Shown: positions 14,854 through 21,834 of the stretch, in pieces
Position numbering within the stretch: the first letter of the stretch is position 1
Layout: each line of letters opens with the position of its first letter
From: JBFGFG01 sp041627475
Lineage (GTDB): Bacteria; Actinomycetota; Nitriliruptoria; Nitriliruptorales; Nitriliruptoraceae
DNA length: 28,029 nt
Assembly (NCBI GenBank): GCA_041627475.1
Contig: JBFKQZ010000009.1
Coordinates: 1-28,029 of the forward strand
Reading direction: 5' to 3'
Notes under the pieces: generated by a model
What the model saw: the letters and a program-made list of their open reading frames with translations, nothing else
Told to the model about the DNA's origin: nothing
Databases searched by the model: none
Position numbers and translations under genes: made by a program

Positions 14854-15235
14854 GCCCACACCGCTCCCGCAGGTGCTCGGCGAAGCCCTCGAGGTCGACC
14901 ACCGTGAAGGTGATGCCGGGGTGGACCGCGGCCGGCGTGAGTGCGGCGACGCGCTCGTGGAAGCAGACGCAGACCCCGCCGACCGTCGACGTGCCGAACG
15001 TGGCACCGAGGTCGGCGAAGGACCCCCGGGGCCCGATCGCCTTGATCGCCGTGTAGTCACGGGTGATGCGAACGTCCTTGACGTTCGTCAGCGGCGTGCG
15101 GCAACGGAAGGGGCCGAAGCGCGCGTCGAGGTGCGTGTCGGTCACCTCCACCCGGGCGGTCCGCGGCGTGATGCCGAGGGCACGCAACGGGAGTGCGACG
15201 GTGTCGAAGCGGAACGGGAACGTCGTGGTGGTCAC
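14828..15235 (-). CDS. Conserved actinobacterial hypothetical protein
   Basis: Protein of 135 residues without a recognised function. It looks beta-rich: FPFRFDTVALPLRALGITPRTARVEVTDTHLDARFGPFRCRTPL, then NVKDVRITRDYTAIKAIGPRGSFADLGATFGTSTVGGVCVCFHERV and a final VVDLEGFAEHLRERCG helix. From memory, similar proteins of this length occur widely in actinobacteria, with the pairs RFGP and FxTNTxxGVCI-like segments conserved; the fold recalls small PH-like domains, which is inference. GTG at 15233-15235 is chosen because AGGAGG lies 5 bases upstream. It is divergent from the SDR gene and overlaps the convergent GNAT gene by 26 bases. Confidence 0.75.
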   Translation of the reverse strand: MTTTTFPFRFDTVALPLRALGITPRTARVEVTDTHLDARFGPFRCRTPLTNVKDVRITRDYTAIKAIGPRGSFADLGATFGTSTVGGVCVCFHERVAALTPAAVHPGITFTVVDLEGFAEHLRERCGLTPGEAPG

Positions 15236-15352
15236 GGGCACCTCCTCCACGCACAGGACAGCACACGCAGCGGGCGGGTGCACGCCGGGGCCGTCGGCAC
15301 GGGCGGCGGCGTTAGCCTCCGACGTCGGCGCATCGACCGACAAGGAGCCGAC

Positions 15353-16111
15353 GTGGAGATCGCTGGGAACGTTGCACTGGTGACCGGTGGGGCGTCGGGC
15401 CTGGGGCTCGCCACGGCCCGCCGTCTCCTCGCCGCCGGCGCCTCGGTGTGCATCGTGGACCTGCCGTCGTCGGACGGCGCGAGCGTCGCCGAGGAGATCG
15501 GTGCCACGTTCGCCCCGGCCGACGTGACCGACGAGGACGCCGTCGCCGCCGCCGTCGAGGTCGCCGGCGAGCTCGGTCAGCTGCGCATCGCCGTCAACTG
15601 CGCCGGGATCGGCCCGCCGAAGCGGGTCCTGGCCCGGGACGGGTCACCGTCCGAGCTCGGCCACTTCCGCACCGTCATCGAGGTGAACCTGATCGGCACG
15701 TTCAACGTGCTGCGCCTGGCCGCCGCCGAGATGGCGCGGCACGACCCGATCGGCGAGGAGCGCGGTGTCATCGTCAACACGGCCAGCGCGGCGGCGTTCG
15801 ACGGCCAGATCGGCCAGGCCGCCTACTCGGCGTCCAAGGGTGGGGTCGTCGGCATGACGCTGCCACTCGCACGTGACCTCGCCCAGTGGCAGATCCGTGC
15901 CATGACGATCGCGCCCGGCCTGTTCCGCACCCCGCTGCTGCTCGGCCTCCCCGAGGAGGCGCTGCAGTCACTCGGCGACCAGGTCCCCCACCCGAGCCGG
16001 CTCGGCGACCCCGACGAGTACGGGCTGATGGTGCAGCAGGTCGTGGAGAACCCGATGCTCAACGGCGAGGTCATCCGCCTCGACGGCGCGATCCGCATGG
16101 CCCCGCGCTGA
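15353..16111 (+). CDS. SDR-family 3-hydroxyacyl-CoA dehydrogenase (HSD10-like)
   Basis: Short-chain dehydrogenase of 252 residues. The cofactor motif TGGASGLG is at 11-18, and D36 after the second strand indicates NAD rather than NADP. NCAG is at 82-85, and the catalytic residues are N112, S145, Y158 and K162 (YSASK). The stretches VIVNTASAAAFDGQIGQAAYSASKGG, IAPGLFRTPLLLGLPEE, QVPHPSRLGDPDEYG and MLNGEVIRLDGAIRMAPR are characteristic of type II 3-hydroxyacyl-CoA dehydrogenases (HSD17B10-like), which act in beta-oxidation of straight and branched acyl-CoAs. GTG 15353 has AAGGAG at 15342-15347, 5 bases upstream, and a -10-like TAGCCT is at 15313-15318. It converges with the GlpR-like gene, 8 bases between stops. 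Confidence 0.93.
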   Translation: MEIAGNVALVTGGASGLGLATARRLLAAGASVCIVDLPSSDGASVAEEIGATFAPADVTDEDAVAAAVEVAGELGQLRIAVNCAGIGPPKRVLARDGSPSELGHFRTVIEVNLIGTFNVLRLAAAEMARHDPIGEERGVIVNTASAAAFDGQIGQAAYSASKGGVVGMTLPLARDLAQWQIRAMTIAPGLFRTPLLLGLPEEALQSLGDQVPHPSRLGDPDEYGLMVQQVVENPMLNGEVIRLDGAIRMAPR

Positions 16112-16124
16112 CCTTGGGGTCAGC
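16107..16124. terminator. Hairpin containing both convergent stop codons
   Basis: GCTGACC (16107-16113) pairs with GGTCAGC (16118-16124) around a TTGG loop. The TGA of the SDR gene (16109-16111) and the TCA of the minus-strand gene (16120-16122) both lie in the 7-bp stem. It has no T-tract. Confidence 0.45.
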
Positions 16125-16632
16125 CGACCTCGCGGCGGGCGTCGATCGCGCGTGAGCGGTCGGCCGAGGCACGCGCGGCCTGCTCGACCATGCGGCGCGC
16201 GGCGTCGCGGGCCCGCTGGGCGGGGTGGAGGTGGACGACGTCGCGGGCGCGGTCGCGCTGCAGCTTGATCCAGCGCAGGGCGGCGACGTAGCCACCACAG
16301 GCGAGCACGGCGAGCACGGCCAGCGTCCACCAGAAGGCACCGCCGGCCACGACGGCCGTGAGGGTCGTCGCCAGGACGAGGCCAACGAGTCGCGCCAGCA
16401 CCATGCGGCGTCGCTCGAGGAGGTCCTGACGGGCGGACCGGGCGGGGTGCACCTCCCAGCCCGGTCCGCCGTGGACCAGCACGCGGCGGGAGTCGCAGGT
16501 CGCCAGCCGTTGCATCGCGGCGTGGAAGCCGTCGACGGTCGAGCGTGGGGACGTGCGGCGGTCGCGCCAGGCGCCGGGCACCAGGACCGCAGCCCACAAC
16601 CCCACCAGCAGCAGGACGGTCGTCGTCGTCAC
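16120..16632 (-). CDS. glpR: Probable GlpR, membrane receptor for the gephyrin-like Glp protein
   Basis: Protein of 170 residues with one N-terminal membrane helix (about 5-21, LLLVGLWAAVLVPGAW), a cytoplasmic loop (RDRRTSPRSTVDGFHAAMQRLA...), two more helices (about 80-98 and 101-122) and a basic cytoplasmic tail. The helix-loop start W-A-x-x-L-V-P followed by basic residues and F-x-x-A-x-x-x-L resembles the actinobacterial GlpR family as I recall it. The position after moeA and moaC is that of Rv0996-like genes. In corynebacteria Glp and GlpR link to Wag31 and the divisome. GTG 16632 is preferred because AAGG precedes it and family members start right at the helix; ATG at 16671 would add 13 residues and has no ribosome site. 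Confidence 0.65.
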   Translation of the reverse strand: MTTTTVLLLVGLWAAVLVPGAWRDRRTSPRSTVDGFHAAMQRLATCDSRRVLVHGGPGWEVHPARSARQDLLERRRMVLARLVGLVLATTLTAVVAGGAFWWTLAVLAVLACGGYVAALRWIKLQRDRARDVVHLHPAQRARDAARRMVEQAARASADRSRAIDARREVG

Positions 16633-16727
16633 CGGCAGGGCCTTGGGTCTGGGCGGTCGCCGACGAACCATTCGTCGGCGCTGTCACGGTACGCCCGTGC
16701 GCCCTGCGGACGTGGGAGGCTCGACGG

Positions 16728-16752
16728 TTCTGTCGGCACCTCGTCGACAGAA
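16728..16752 (-). terminator. Possible hairpin between moaC and the glpR-like gene
   Basis: TTCTGTCG (16728-16735) and CGACAGAA (16745-16752) form a perfect 8-bp stem with a 9-base loop, 58 bases past the moaC stop in the direction of transcription. It could be a weak terminator or attenuator before the GlpR-like gene. No T-run follows. The rest of the 177-base gap shows nothing I recognise. Confidence 0.35.
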
Positions 16753-16809
16753 GAGCTCCCGACACCACCAGCCACACCAACCACACGAGCCACGCAGCAG
16801 GCCCGGTGC

Positions 16810-17304
16810 TCAGGCGTCCTCGGCGACCCACGTCCCGGAGCGACCGCCCTCCTTGCGGAGCAGTCGCACGTCGGTCAGCACGACGTCGCGTTGGACCGCC
16901 TTGACCATGTCGTAGACCGCCAGCCCGGCGGTCGTGCAGGCGACGAGCGCCTCCATCTCGACGCCCGTGCGGTCCGCTGCACGCGCCGTCGCGGTGATGC
17001 GTGCCTCACCGGCCTCGACGTCGACCTCGACCTCGACGTCGACCGACGTCAGCGCGACCTGGTGGCACAGCGGCAGCAGCTCGGGCGTGCGCTTGGCGGC
17101 CTGGATGCCGGCGATGCGGGCGACGGTCCGCGCGTCGCCCTTCGGCAGGTCGCCCGCGGCCAGTCGCCGCGCGGTGTCCTGCGACAGCCGCACCGTGCAG
17201 CCGGCGACCGCCGTGCGTCGCGACGTCGCCTTGTCCCCGACGTCGACCATGCGGGCCGTGCCCTCGTCATCGAGGTGGGTGAGGCCGTCCTCGCCGCCGC
17301 TCAC
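16810..17304 (-). CDS. moaC: Cyclic pyranopterin monophosphate synthase MoaC
   Basis: Molybdenum cofactor biosynthesis, second step: conversion of the MoaA product to cyclic pyranopterin monophosphate. The protein has 164 residues, normal for the family. It opens with GLTHLDDEGTARMVDVGDKATSRRTAVA. The catalytic residues K55, H81 (LLPLCHQVALTSVDV) and K135 (YDMVKAV) correspond to K51, H77 and K131 of E. coli, and the end KEGGRSG is typical. The GTG at 17302-17304 overlaps the moeA-like stop as GTGA and has no ribosome site of its own, so translation is probably coupled. No moaA, moaE or moaD is visible in the window. Confidence 0.96.
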   Translation of the reverse strand: MSGGEDGLTHLDDEGTARMVDVGDKATSRRTAVAGCTVRLSQDTARRLAAGDLPKGDARTVARIAGIQAAKRTPELLPLCHQVALTSVDVEVEVDVEAGEARITATARAADRTGVEMEALVACTTAGLAVYDMVKAVQRDVVLTDVRLLRKEGGRSGTWVAEDA

Positions 17305-18560
17305 GGGACGAGGAGCAAAACGGGGACGCTCTCCCCCGCCCAGGCGGTGGCGGTGCCGGCGTCGACGATCGCCAGGCCGTCCGCGGCGGAGAGGGCGGAC
17401 AGCACGTGCGACCCCTGCCCACCGCTCGGGGTGGCGCGCCACCGGCCGTCCTGCTGCTCGAGCCGGACCCGCACGAACGTGCGCTTGTTCTTCGGCGTCC
17501 GCACGTCCTCCGCCAGCGTGGCGCGGACGATGGGCCGGTCGAGGTCGGTCCGCCCCTGCAGGCGACGGATGGCCGGTCGGGCGAACAGCTCGAACGACAC
17601 GAACGTGGAGACCGGGTTGCCGGGCAGCCCGAGCAGCGGCGTGTCCCCGACGCGACCGAGCAGCTGGGGCATCCCCGGCTTCATGGCGACCTTGCGCGGC
17701 GTGGCCGTGCCCAGCTGCCGCACGACGTCGACGAGGTGGTCGTGGCGACCCGCGCTGACCCCACCGGAGGTGATGATGAGGTCGGCGTGGCCCGTGGCCG
17801 AGTCCAACGCCTCGGTCAGCCGACGGCGGTCGTCGCCGACGATCGGCAGCTTCTGGGCAAGCGCCCCCGTCTGCCGGACCAGTGCGCGCACCATCGGGCC
17901 GTTCGAGTCGCGCAGCTGGCCGGGGCCGGGCTGGCGGCCGGTCGGGACGAGCTCGTCGCCGGTCGAGATGACCGCCACGCGGGGCGTCGGGACGGCGGTG
18001 ACGTCCGCGACGCCGAGCGCCGCGAGCAGGCCGATGTCGGCCGGGCTCATGCGTGTGCCCGCGGCGAGCACGTGCGTGCCCACGGCGACGTCCTGCCCGA
18101 CCGTGCGGATGTTGGCACCGCGCTCCGGCGCCACGTGGAAGGCGACCTCGGCGCCGCTGCCGCTGGTCCGCTCGACCGGCACGACGGCGTCGGCGCCGAC
18201 CGGGACGACACCGCCGGTCATGATCGCGACGGCACAGCCGGGCTCGACCCCGTGGTCCACGGGGTGACCGGCCGCGACCTCCCCCGTCACCCGGAGGCTG
18301 ACGGGGGACTCGACGGTCGCGCCGGCGAGGTCCTCGGCCCGCACCGCGTAGCCGTCCATCGCGCTGTTGGCGAAGCCCGGCAGGGGCTCGGTGGAGACCA
18401 CGTCCTCGGCCAGCAGGAGCCCGAGCGCGTCGCCGACGCGGACCTGCATGTGGTCCAGTGGCTCGATCGCCGCCAGGACCTCCCGGCGGTAGTCGTCGAA
18501 CGACACCAGCTCGTCGTCGGTGACGATCTCGGCACGCCCGTGCCCGACGAAGCCGCTCAC
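17301..18560 (-). CDS. moeA: MoeA/gephyrin-like molybdopterin molybdotransferase (Glp candidate)
   Basis: Protein of 419 residues with all MoeA domains. The N-terminal LPGFANSAMDGYAVRAEDLAG belongs to domains I/II. The central MPT-binding (MoCF) domain carries STGDEL (199-204), DSNG (218-221) and TSGGVSAGRHD (264-274). MKPGMP (293-298) and LPGNPVSTFVSFELFARP (from 312) follow, and domain IV ends the chain. MoeA inserts molybdate into adenylated molybdopterin. In actinobacteria the galU-linked paralogue (Glp) also acts as a gephyrin-like scaffold in cell division, binding GlpR. The galU linkage and the downstream GlpR-like gene favour that role here. GTG at 18558-18560 overlaps the galU stop as GTGA. 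Confidence 0.93.
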   Translation of the reverse strand: MSGFVGHGRAEIVTDDELVSFDDYRREVLAAIEPLDHMQVRVGDALGLLLAEDVVSTEPLPGFANSAMDGYAVRAEDLAGATVESPVSLRVTGEVAAGHPVDHGVEPGCAVAIMTGGVVPVGADAVVPVERTSGSGAEVAFHVAPERGANIRTVGQDVAVGTHVLAAGTRMSPADIGLLAALGVADVTAVPTPRVAVISTGDELVPTGRQPGPGQLRDSNGPMVRALVRQTGALAQKLPIVGDDRRRLTEALDSATGHADLIITSGGVSAGRHDHLVDVVRQLGTATPRKVAMKPGMPQLLGRVGDTPLLGLPGNPVSTFVSFELFARPAIRRLQGRTDLDRPIVRATLAEDVRTPKNKRTFVRVRLEQQDGRWRATPSGGQGSHVLSALSAADGLAIVDAGTATAWAGESVPVLLLVP

Positions 18561-19435
18561 GATGCGTCCTCCGCGAGGAAGTCGGCCAACCAGTCCCGGA
18601 ACTCCGGCCCCAGGTCGTCGCGCTCCAGCGCGAGGTGGACCGTCGCCTTGAGGAAGCCGAGCTTGTCGCCGACGTCGTGGCGGACACCACGGAAGACGAC
18701 ACCGCGCAGCGGCTCCTCCTCAGCGAGCGTCATGAGCGCGTCCGTCAGCTGGATCTCGCCACCCGCGCCACGCGGCGTGGACTCGAGCACGTCGAAGATC
18801 TCGCCCGGCAGCACGTACCGCCCGATGATCGCCAGGTTCGACGGCGCGGTGCCCGGCGGGGGCTTCTCGACCATGCCGGTGATCGCCACGACGTCCTCGT
18901 CGTCGGTCTCCTCGACCGTCGCGATCCCGTACATGTGCGTCTGGTCCTCCGGGACCTCCATCAGCGCGATCGTGGGGCGGCCGCTGTCCTCGTGCACCTC
19001 GAGCATCCGCTCGAGGAAGGGCTCCCCGGGGTCCACGATGTCGTCACCGAGGACCACGACGAACGGTTCGTCACCGACGTGCTGGCGGCCCATCAGGACG
19101 GCGTGCCCGAGGCCGAGCTGCACCGGCTGCCGGACGCTGCTGATCTCGGCCAGGTCGGCGATGCGTCGCACCTCGGCCAGCATGTCGTCCTTGCCCTTCT
19201 CCTCCAACGCGGCCTCGAGGTCGAGCCGGCGGTCGAAGTGGTCCTCCAGCGCGACCTTGCCCATCGAGGTCACGAGCAGGACGTCGTCGATGCCGGCCCG
19301 GACGCACTCCTCGACGACGTACTGGATCGCCGGACGGTCGACCAGCGGCAGCATCTCCTTGGGCACCGCCTTGCTGGCGGGCAGGAAACGGGTGCCGTGG
19401 CCGGCGACGGGCAGGACGGCCTTGCGGACGGGCAC
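18557..19435 (-). CDS. galU: UTP-glucose-1-phosphate uridylyltransferase
   Basis: Makes UDP-glucose from UTP and glucose-1-phosphate for cell-wall and polysaccharide synthesis. The protein has 292 residues, typical of bacterial GalU. The nucleotide-binding motif AGHGTRFLPASKAVPKEMLPLVDRPAIQYVVEE is at 11-43. QPVQLGLGHAVLMGRQHVGDEPFVVVLGDD, MVEKPPPGTAPSNLAIIGRYVL and GEIQLTDALM follow in family order. GTG 19435 is chosen because GAGAGG lies 8 bases upstream and the protein then starts directly at the first beta strand (VRKAVLPVAG). A -10-like TAGCGT lies 34 bases upstream (19475-19470). It is the first gene of galU-moeA-moaC and divergent from the 5-FCL gene. Confidence 0.95.
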   Translation of the reverse strand: MPVRKAVLPVAGHGTRFLPASKAVPKEMLPLVDRPAIQYVVEECVRAGIDDVLLVTSMGKVALEDHFDRRLDLEAALEEKGKDDMLAEVRRIADLAEISSVRQPVQLGLGHAVLMGRQHVGDEPFVVVLGDDIVDPGEPFLERMLEVHEDSGRPTIALMEVPEDQTHMYGIATVEETDDEDVVAITGMVEKPPPGTAPSNLAIIGRYVLPGEIFDVLESTPRGAGGEIQLTDALMTLAEEEPLRGVVFRGVRHDVGDKLGFLKATVHLALERDDLGPEFRDWLADFLAEDAS

Positions 19436-19547
19436 GTGGGGGGCCTCTCGGGAGGTCGCGGGCCACTGCACGCTAGTGGGCGCACCCGTCCCGGTGGAGA
19501 CCCGGTGCGCTGTCTGCCTACGGTGCCGCGACCACGGGGAGGCAGCG

Positions 19548-20126
19548 GTGGACGACGTCAGCGAGCAGCGTCGGCGCCTGCGTGCCGCCGGCCGCCTCGC
19601 GCGGTCGCGGGTGACGGGCGCGGACCGAGCCCGGGCGACCGGCGCCGTGGTCGCCAGCCTGCTCTCGCTGCCCGAGCTCGCGGGCGCGACCCGCGTGCTG
19701 CTGACGGTCGCGGTGGGTGACGAGCTGGACCTCGCGGCGGCGCGCAGCGGCCTGCACGATCGTGGGACGACGGTGGCCCTGCCGGTGGTCGACGGCGACG
19801 ACCTCGTGGCCGTCGACTGGGACCCCGACGTGCCGCTGCGGCCCGGGTGGCACGACGTGCCGGAGCCGGTCGGCCCACCGAGCCCGGCGCCACCCGACGT
19901 CGTCGTCCTGCCCGCCCTGGTGCTCGACCGGCAGGGTGGGCGGCTCGGCTACGGCGGCGGCCACTTCGACCGCTTCCTCGCGGGCCCGGGGCACGGCGCG
20001 ACCACGATCGGTGCGGTCTTCGACGAGCAGCTCGTCGCGGCGGTCCCGCTGCGGACGCACGACGTGGTGCTGGACGTGGTCGTCACCGACCGCGGCGTCT
20101 GGCGGAGCAGTGACAACGCCGGGTGA
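19548..20126 (+). CDS. 5-formyltetrahydrofolate cyclo-ligase
   Basis: ATP-dependent conversion of 5-formyl-THF to 5,10-methenyl-THF, returning folate to the one-carbon pool. The protein has 192 residues. The N-terminal SEQRRRLRAAGRLARSRV helix and the signature LVLDRQGGRLGYGGGHFDRFL, which forms the ATP/folate site, identify the family. IGAVFDEQLVAAVPLRTHDVVLDVVVTDRG closes the protein as usual. GTG 19548 has GGGGAGG at 19536-19542, 5 bases upstream, and a -10-like TACGGT at 19519-19524. It lies 65 bases before the FmdB-family gene, the same neighbour as in mycobacteria (Rv0992c-Rv0991c). Confidence 0.93.
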   Translation: MDDVSEQRRRLRAAGRLARSRVTGADRARATGAVVASLLSLPELAGATRVLLTVAVGDELDLAAARSGLHDRGTTVALPVVDGDDLVAVDWDPDVPLRPGWHDVPEPVGPPSPAPPDVVVLPALVLDRQGGRLGYGGGHFDRFLAGPGHGATTIGAVFDEQLVAAVPLRTHDVVLDVVVTDRGVWRSSDNAG

Positions 20127-20137
20127 TGCGGTACCTT
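20110..20137 (+). promoter_or_regulatory. Candidate promoter of the FmdB/Ruc-like gene
   Basis: A -35-like GTGACA (20110-20115) and a -10-like TACCTT (20132-20137) are 16 bases apart, at the very end of the 5-FCL gene. The -10 box abuts the CIRCE element, so HrcA bound there would cover the transcription start. Boxes are assigned by eye. Confidence 0.45.
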
Positions 20138-20163
20138 TGGCACTCGTGCACTGCGAGTGCCAG
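20137..20163 (+). promoter_or_regulatory. CIRCE element (predicted HrcA operator)
   Basis: The sequence reads TTGGCACTC, nine bases, then GAGTGCCAG. The CIRCE consensus is TTAGCACTC-N9-GAGTGCTAA. Both GCACTC/GAGTGC cores are exact and the spacer is exactly nine bases; only outer positions differ, and they still form an inverted repeat (GGCACTC with GAGTGCC). It sits between the -10 box and the ATG at 20192 of the FmdB/Ruc-like gene. HrcA represses heat-shock genes through CIRCE, so heat induction of this gene is predicted. Confidence 0.85.
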
Positions 20164-20191
20164 CCTCCCCCGCGACGCGCCGGAGCCACCG

Positions 20192-20509
20192 ATGCCCACC
20201 TACGAGTACGCCTGCAAGGCATGCGAGCACAGCTTCGAGATCGTGCAGTCGTTCAGCGAGGACTCGCTGACGACCTGCCCGGAGTGCGCCGAGGACCAGC
20301 TGCGCAAGGTCTACAACGCCGCCGGGATCATCTTCAAGGGTGACGGCTGGCACATCAAGGACTACGGCGGCTCCTCCAGCACCTCCTCCTCGTCGTCCAC
20401 GGACACCTCGTCCGACACCTCCTCCAGCACCTCGTCGACCAAGGACAAGAGCAAGAAGAGCTCGACGTCCGGGAGCGGCGACAGCGCAGCCAAGCCGGCC
20501 GCCGGCTGA
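20192..20509 (+). CDS. FmdB-family zinc-ribbon protein with disordered Ser/Thr tail (Ruc-like)
   Basis: Protein of 105 residues. MPTYEYACKACEHSFEIVQSF and the second CPEC give a zinc ribbon with C8/C11 and C29/C32. After KVYNAAGIIFKGDGWHIKDYG the chain becomes a Ser/Thr/Asp/Lys-rich tail of about 50 residues that should be unstructured. M. tuberculosis Ruc (Rv0991c) has the same plan: a zinc-binding N terminus whose cysteines oxidise to switch on chaperone activity, plus a disordered C terminus. The neighbouring 5-FCL and divergent galU match the mycobacterial locus, and the CIRCE operator upstream supports a stress-protein role. ATG 20192 is fixed by CGGAG at 20181-20185; an in-frame ATG at 20123 would translate through the operator. 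Confidence 0.9.
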   Translation: MPTYEYACKACEHSFEIVQSFSEDSLTTCPECAEDQLRKVYNAAGIIFKGDGWHIKDYGGSSSTSSSSSTDTSSDTSSSTSSTKDKSKKSSTSGSGDSAAKPAAG

Positions 20510-20549
20510 CCGGACCCGCAACTGGCTGGCGACGGCCGACACACGACGA

Positions 20550-20575
20550 CGCCCCGCACCACTCGGTGCGGGGCG
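20550..20575. terminator. Bidirectional terminator hairpin
   Basis: CGCCCCGCACC (20550-20560) pairs perfectly with GGTGCGGGGCG (20565-20575) around a 4-base ACTC loop, an 11-bp stem. It lies between the convergent stops of the FmdB-family gene and the glutamate dehydrogenase gene. Confidence 0.8.
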
Positions 20576-20588
20576 CGGTCGTGCTGCG

Positions 20589-21818
20589 TCAGACGCCGCG
20601 GAGCTCCCGGGCGGCGACGACGCGGCCGACGGCCAGGCGGTAGGCGGCCGTGACGAGGTCGACGCCGTCCTCCTCGGCGCGTGCGGTCACGTCGTCCCAC
20701 GACCGCTCGAGCCGCTCGGCCAGGCGGGACCGGACCTCGTCCTCGTCCCAGTCCAATCCCTGCCGGTTCTGCGCCCACTCCATCCACGAGACCGTGACGC
20801 CGCCGGCGTTGGCGAGGAGCCCGGGCACCACGACGACCCCCCACTCCGCGAGCTTCTGGTTCGCCTCGTAGGTGACGGCCAGGTTCGCGCCCTCGACGAT
20901 GATCGACGCGTCGACGTCGTCGACGTTGCCCTCGTGGATCGCCGCCCCGAGCGCCGCCGGGACGAGGATGTCGACGTCGAGGGAGAGCAGCTCGTCGTTG
21001 GTGATCTCCTCGCCCTGTTCGTGGTCGGTCACGCCACCGCCGTCCGCGCGCACCTCGTCCAGCGCGTCCAGGTCGAGGCCGTCCGGGTCGAACCTGCCAC
21101 CGTCGCTCGCGCTGACCGCGACCACGGTCGCGCCACGTCGGGCGAGCTCACGGGCGGCGTAGATCCCGACGTTGCCGTAGCCCTGGACGGCGACGGTCGC
21201 GCCGTCCAGCTCGAGGCCGGCCCGCTGCGCGGCGAGCTCGGCGACGTGCGCCGCACCCCAGCCGGTCGCATCGACGCGGAACGCCGAGCCACCGAGCTCG
21301 AGCGGCTTGCCGGTCACGACCGCCGGCTGCCAGGTCGACTGCTCCGACCACGTGTCGGCGATCCACGCCATCTCCCGCGGGCCCGTCCCGACGTCGGGGG
21401 CGGGGATGTCGAGATCGGGACCGATCACGTGGCTGATCTGCCGCGTGAAGCCCTTGACGAGGTCCTCGAGCTCGCGCGGGGACAGCGACTTCGGGTCGAC
21501 GTCGATGCCGCCCTTGCCACCCCCGAAGGGCACCCCGACCACGGCGCACTTCAGCGACATGGTCGAGGCGAGCGCACGGAAGTGCTCGATGTTCACACCT
21601 GGTGCGAAGCGGAGCCCACCCTTGAAGGGACCGCGGGCGTTGTCGTGCTGGACGCGGTACCCGGAGAACACCTCGGGCGTGCCGTCCTCCCGTCGGATCA
21701 GCACGTTGACCGCGATCTCGCGGACGGGCCGACGCAGCGCGCCGGCCAGGCCGCTCACGTCCTCGGTCTCCAGGGCCGCCTCGAGGTGGCGGCGGGCGGT
21801 CTCGTCGGCGTCCTGCAC
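20589..21818 (-). CDS. Glutamate/leucine/phenylalanine/valine-type dehydrogenase (probable Glu dehydrogenase)
   Basis: NAD(P)-dependent oxidative deaminase of 409 residues, cytoplasmic. The substrate domain has GYRVQHDNARGPFKGGLRF (K66), TMSLKCAVVGVPFGGGKGGI (K90 and catalytic K102) and DIPAPDVGTGPREMAWIADTW. The cofactor domain has VAVQGYGNVGIYAARELARRGATVVAVSASDGG, then ILVPAALGAAI and IIVEGANLAVTYEA, and the C terminus has GLLANAGGVTVSWMEWAQN. These fit the GDH group (K-GG-R-F and GGGKGG pattern) better than leucine dehydrogenase, which is shorter. GTG at 21816-21818 follows CGGAG 5 bases upstream. A TACCGT -10-like box (21852-21847) and an overlapping palindrome lie just upstream. Confidence 0.93.
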   Translation of the reverse strand: MQDADETARRHLEAALETEDVSGLAGALRRPVREIAVNVLIRREDGTPEVFSGYRVQHDNARGPFKGGLRFAPGVNIEHFRALASTMSLKCAVVGVPFGGGKGGIDVDPKSLSPRELEDLVKGFTRQISHVIGPDLDIPAPDVGTGPREMAWIADTWSEQSTWQPAVVTGKPLELGGSAFRVDATGWGAAHVAELAAQRAGLELDGATVAVQGYGNVGIYAARELARRGATVVAVSASDGGRFDPDGLDLDALDEVRADGGGVTDHEQGEEITNDELLSLDVDILVPAALGAAIHEGNVDDVDASIIVEGANLAVTYEANQKLAEWGVVVVPGLLANAGGVTVSWMEWAQNRQGLDWDEDEVRSRLAERLERSWDDVTARAEEDGVDLVTAAYRLAVGRVVAARELRGV

Positions 21819-21834
21819 GTCTGCTCCGGTATTG

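Noticed and set aside
17406..20126. Long plus-strand frame that would extend the 5-FCL protein by over 700 residues.
   Set aside because: It is antisense to moeA and galU; the strong GGGGAGG site before GTG 19548 and the family length fix the true start.
20123..20191. Earlier in-frame start for the FmdB-family protein at 20123.
   Set aside because: It would translate the CIRCE element and add residues before the universally placed MPTYEY start; CGGAG lies directly before 20192.
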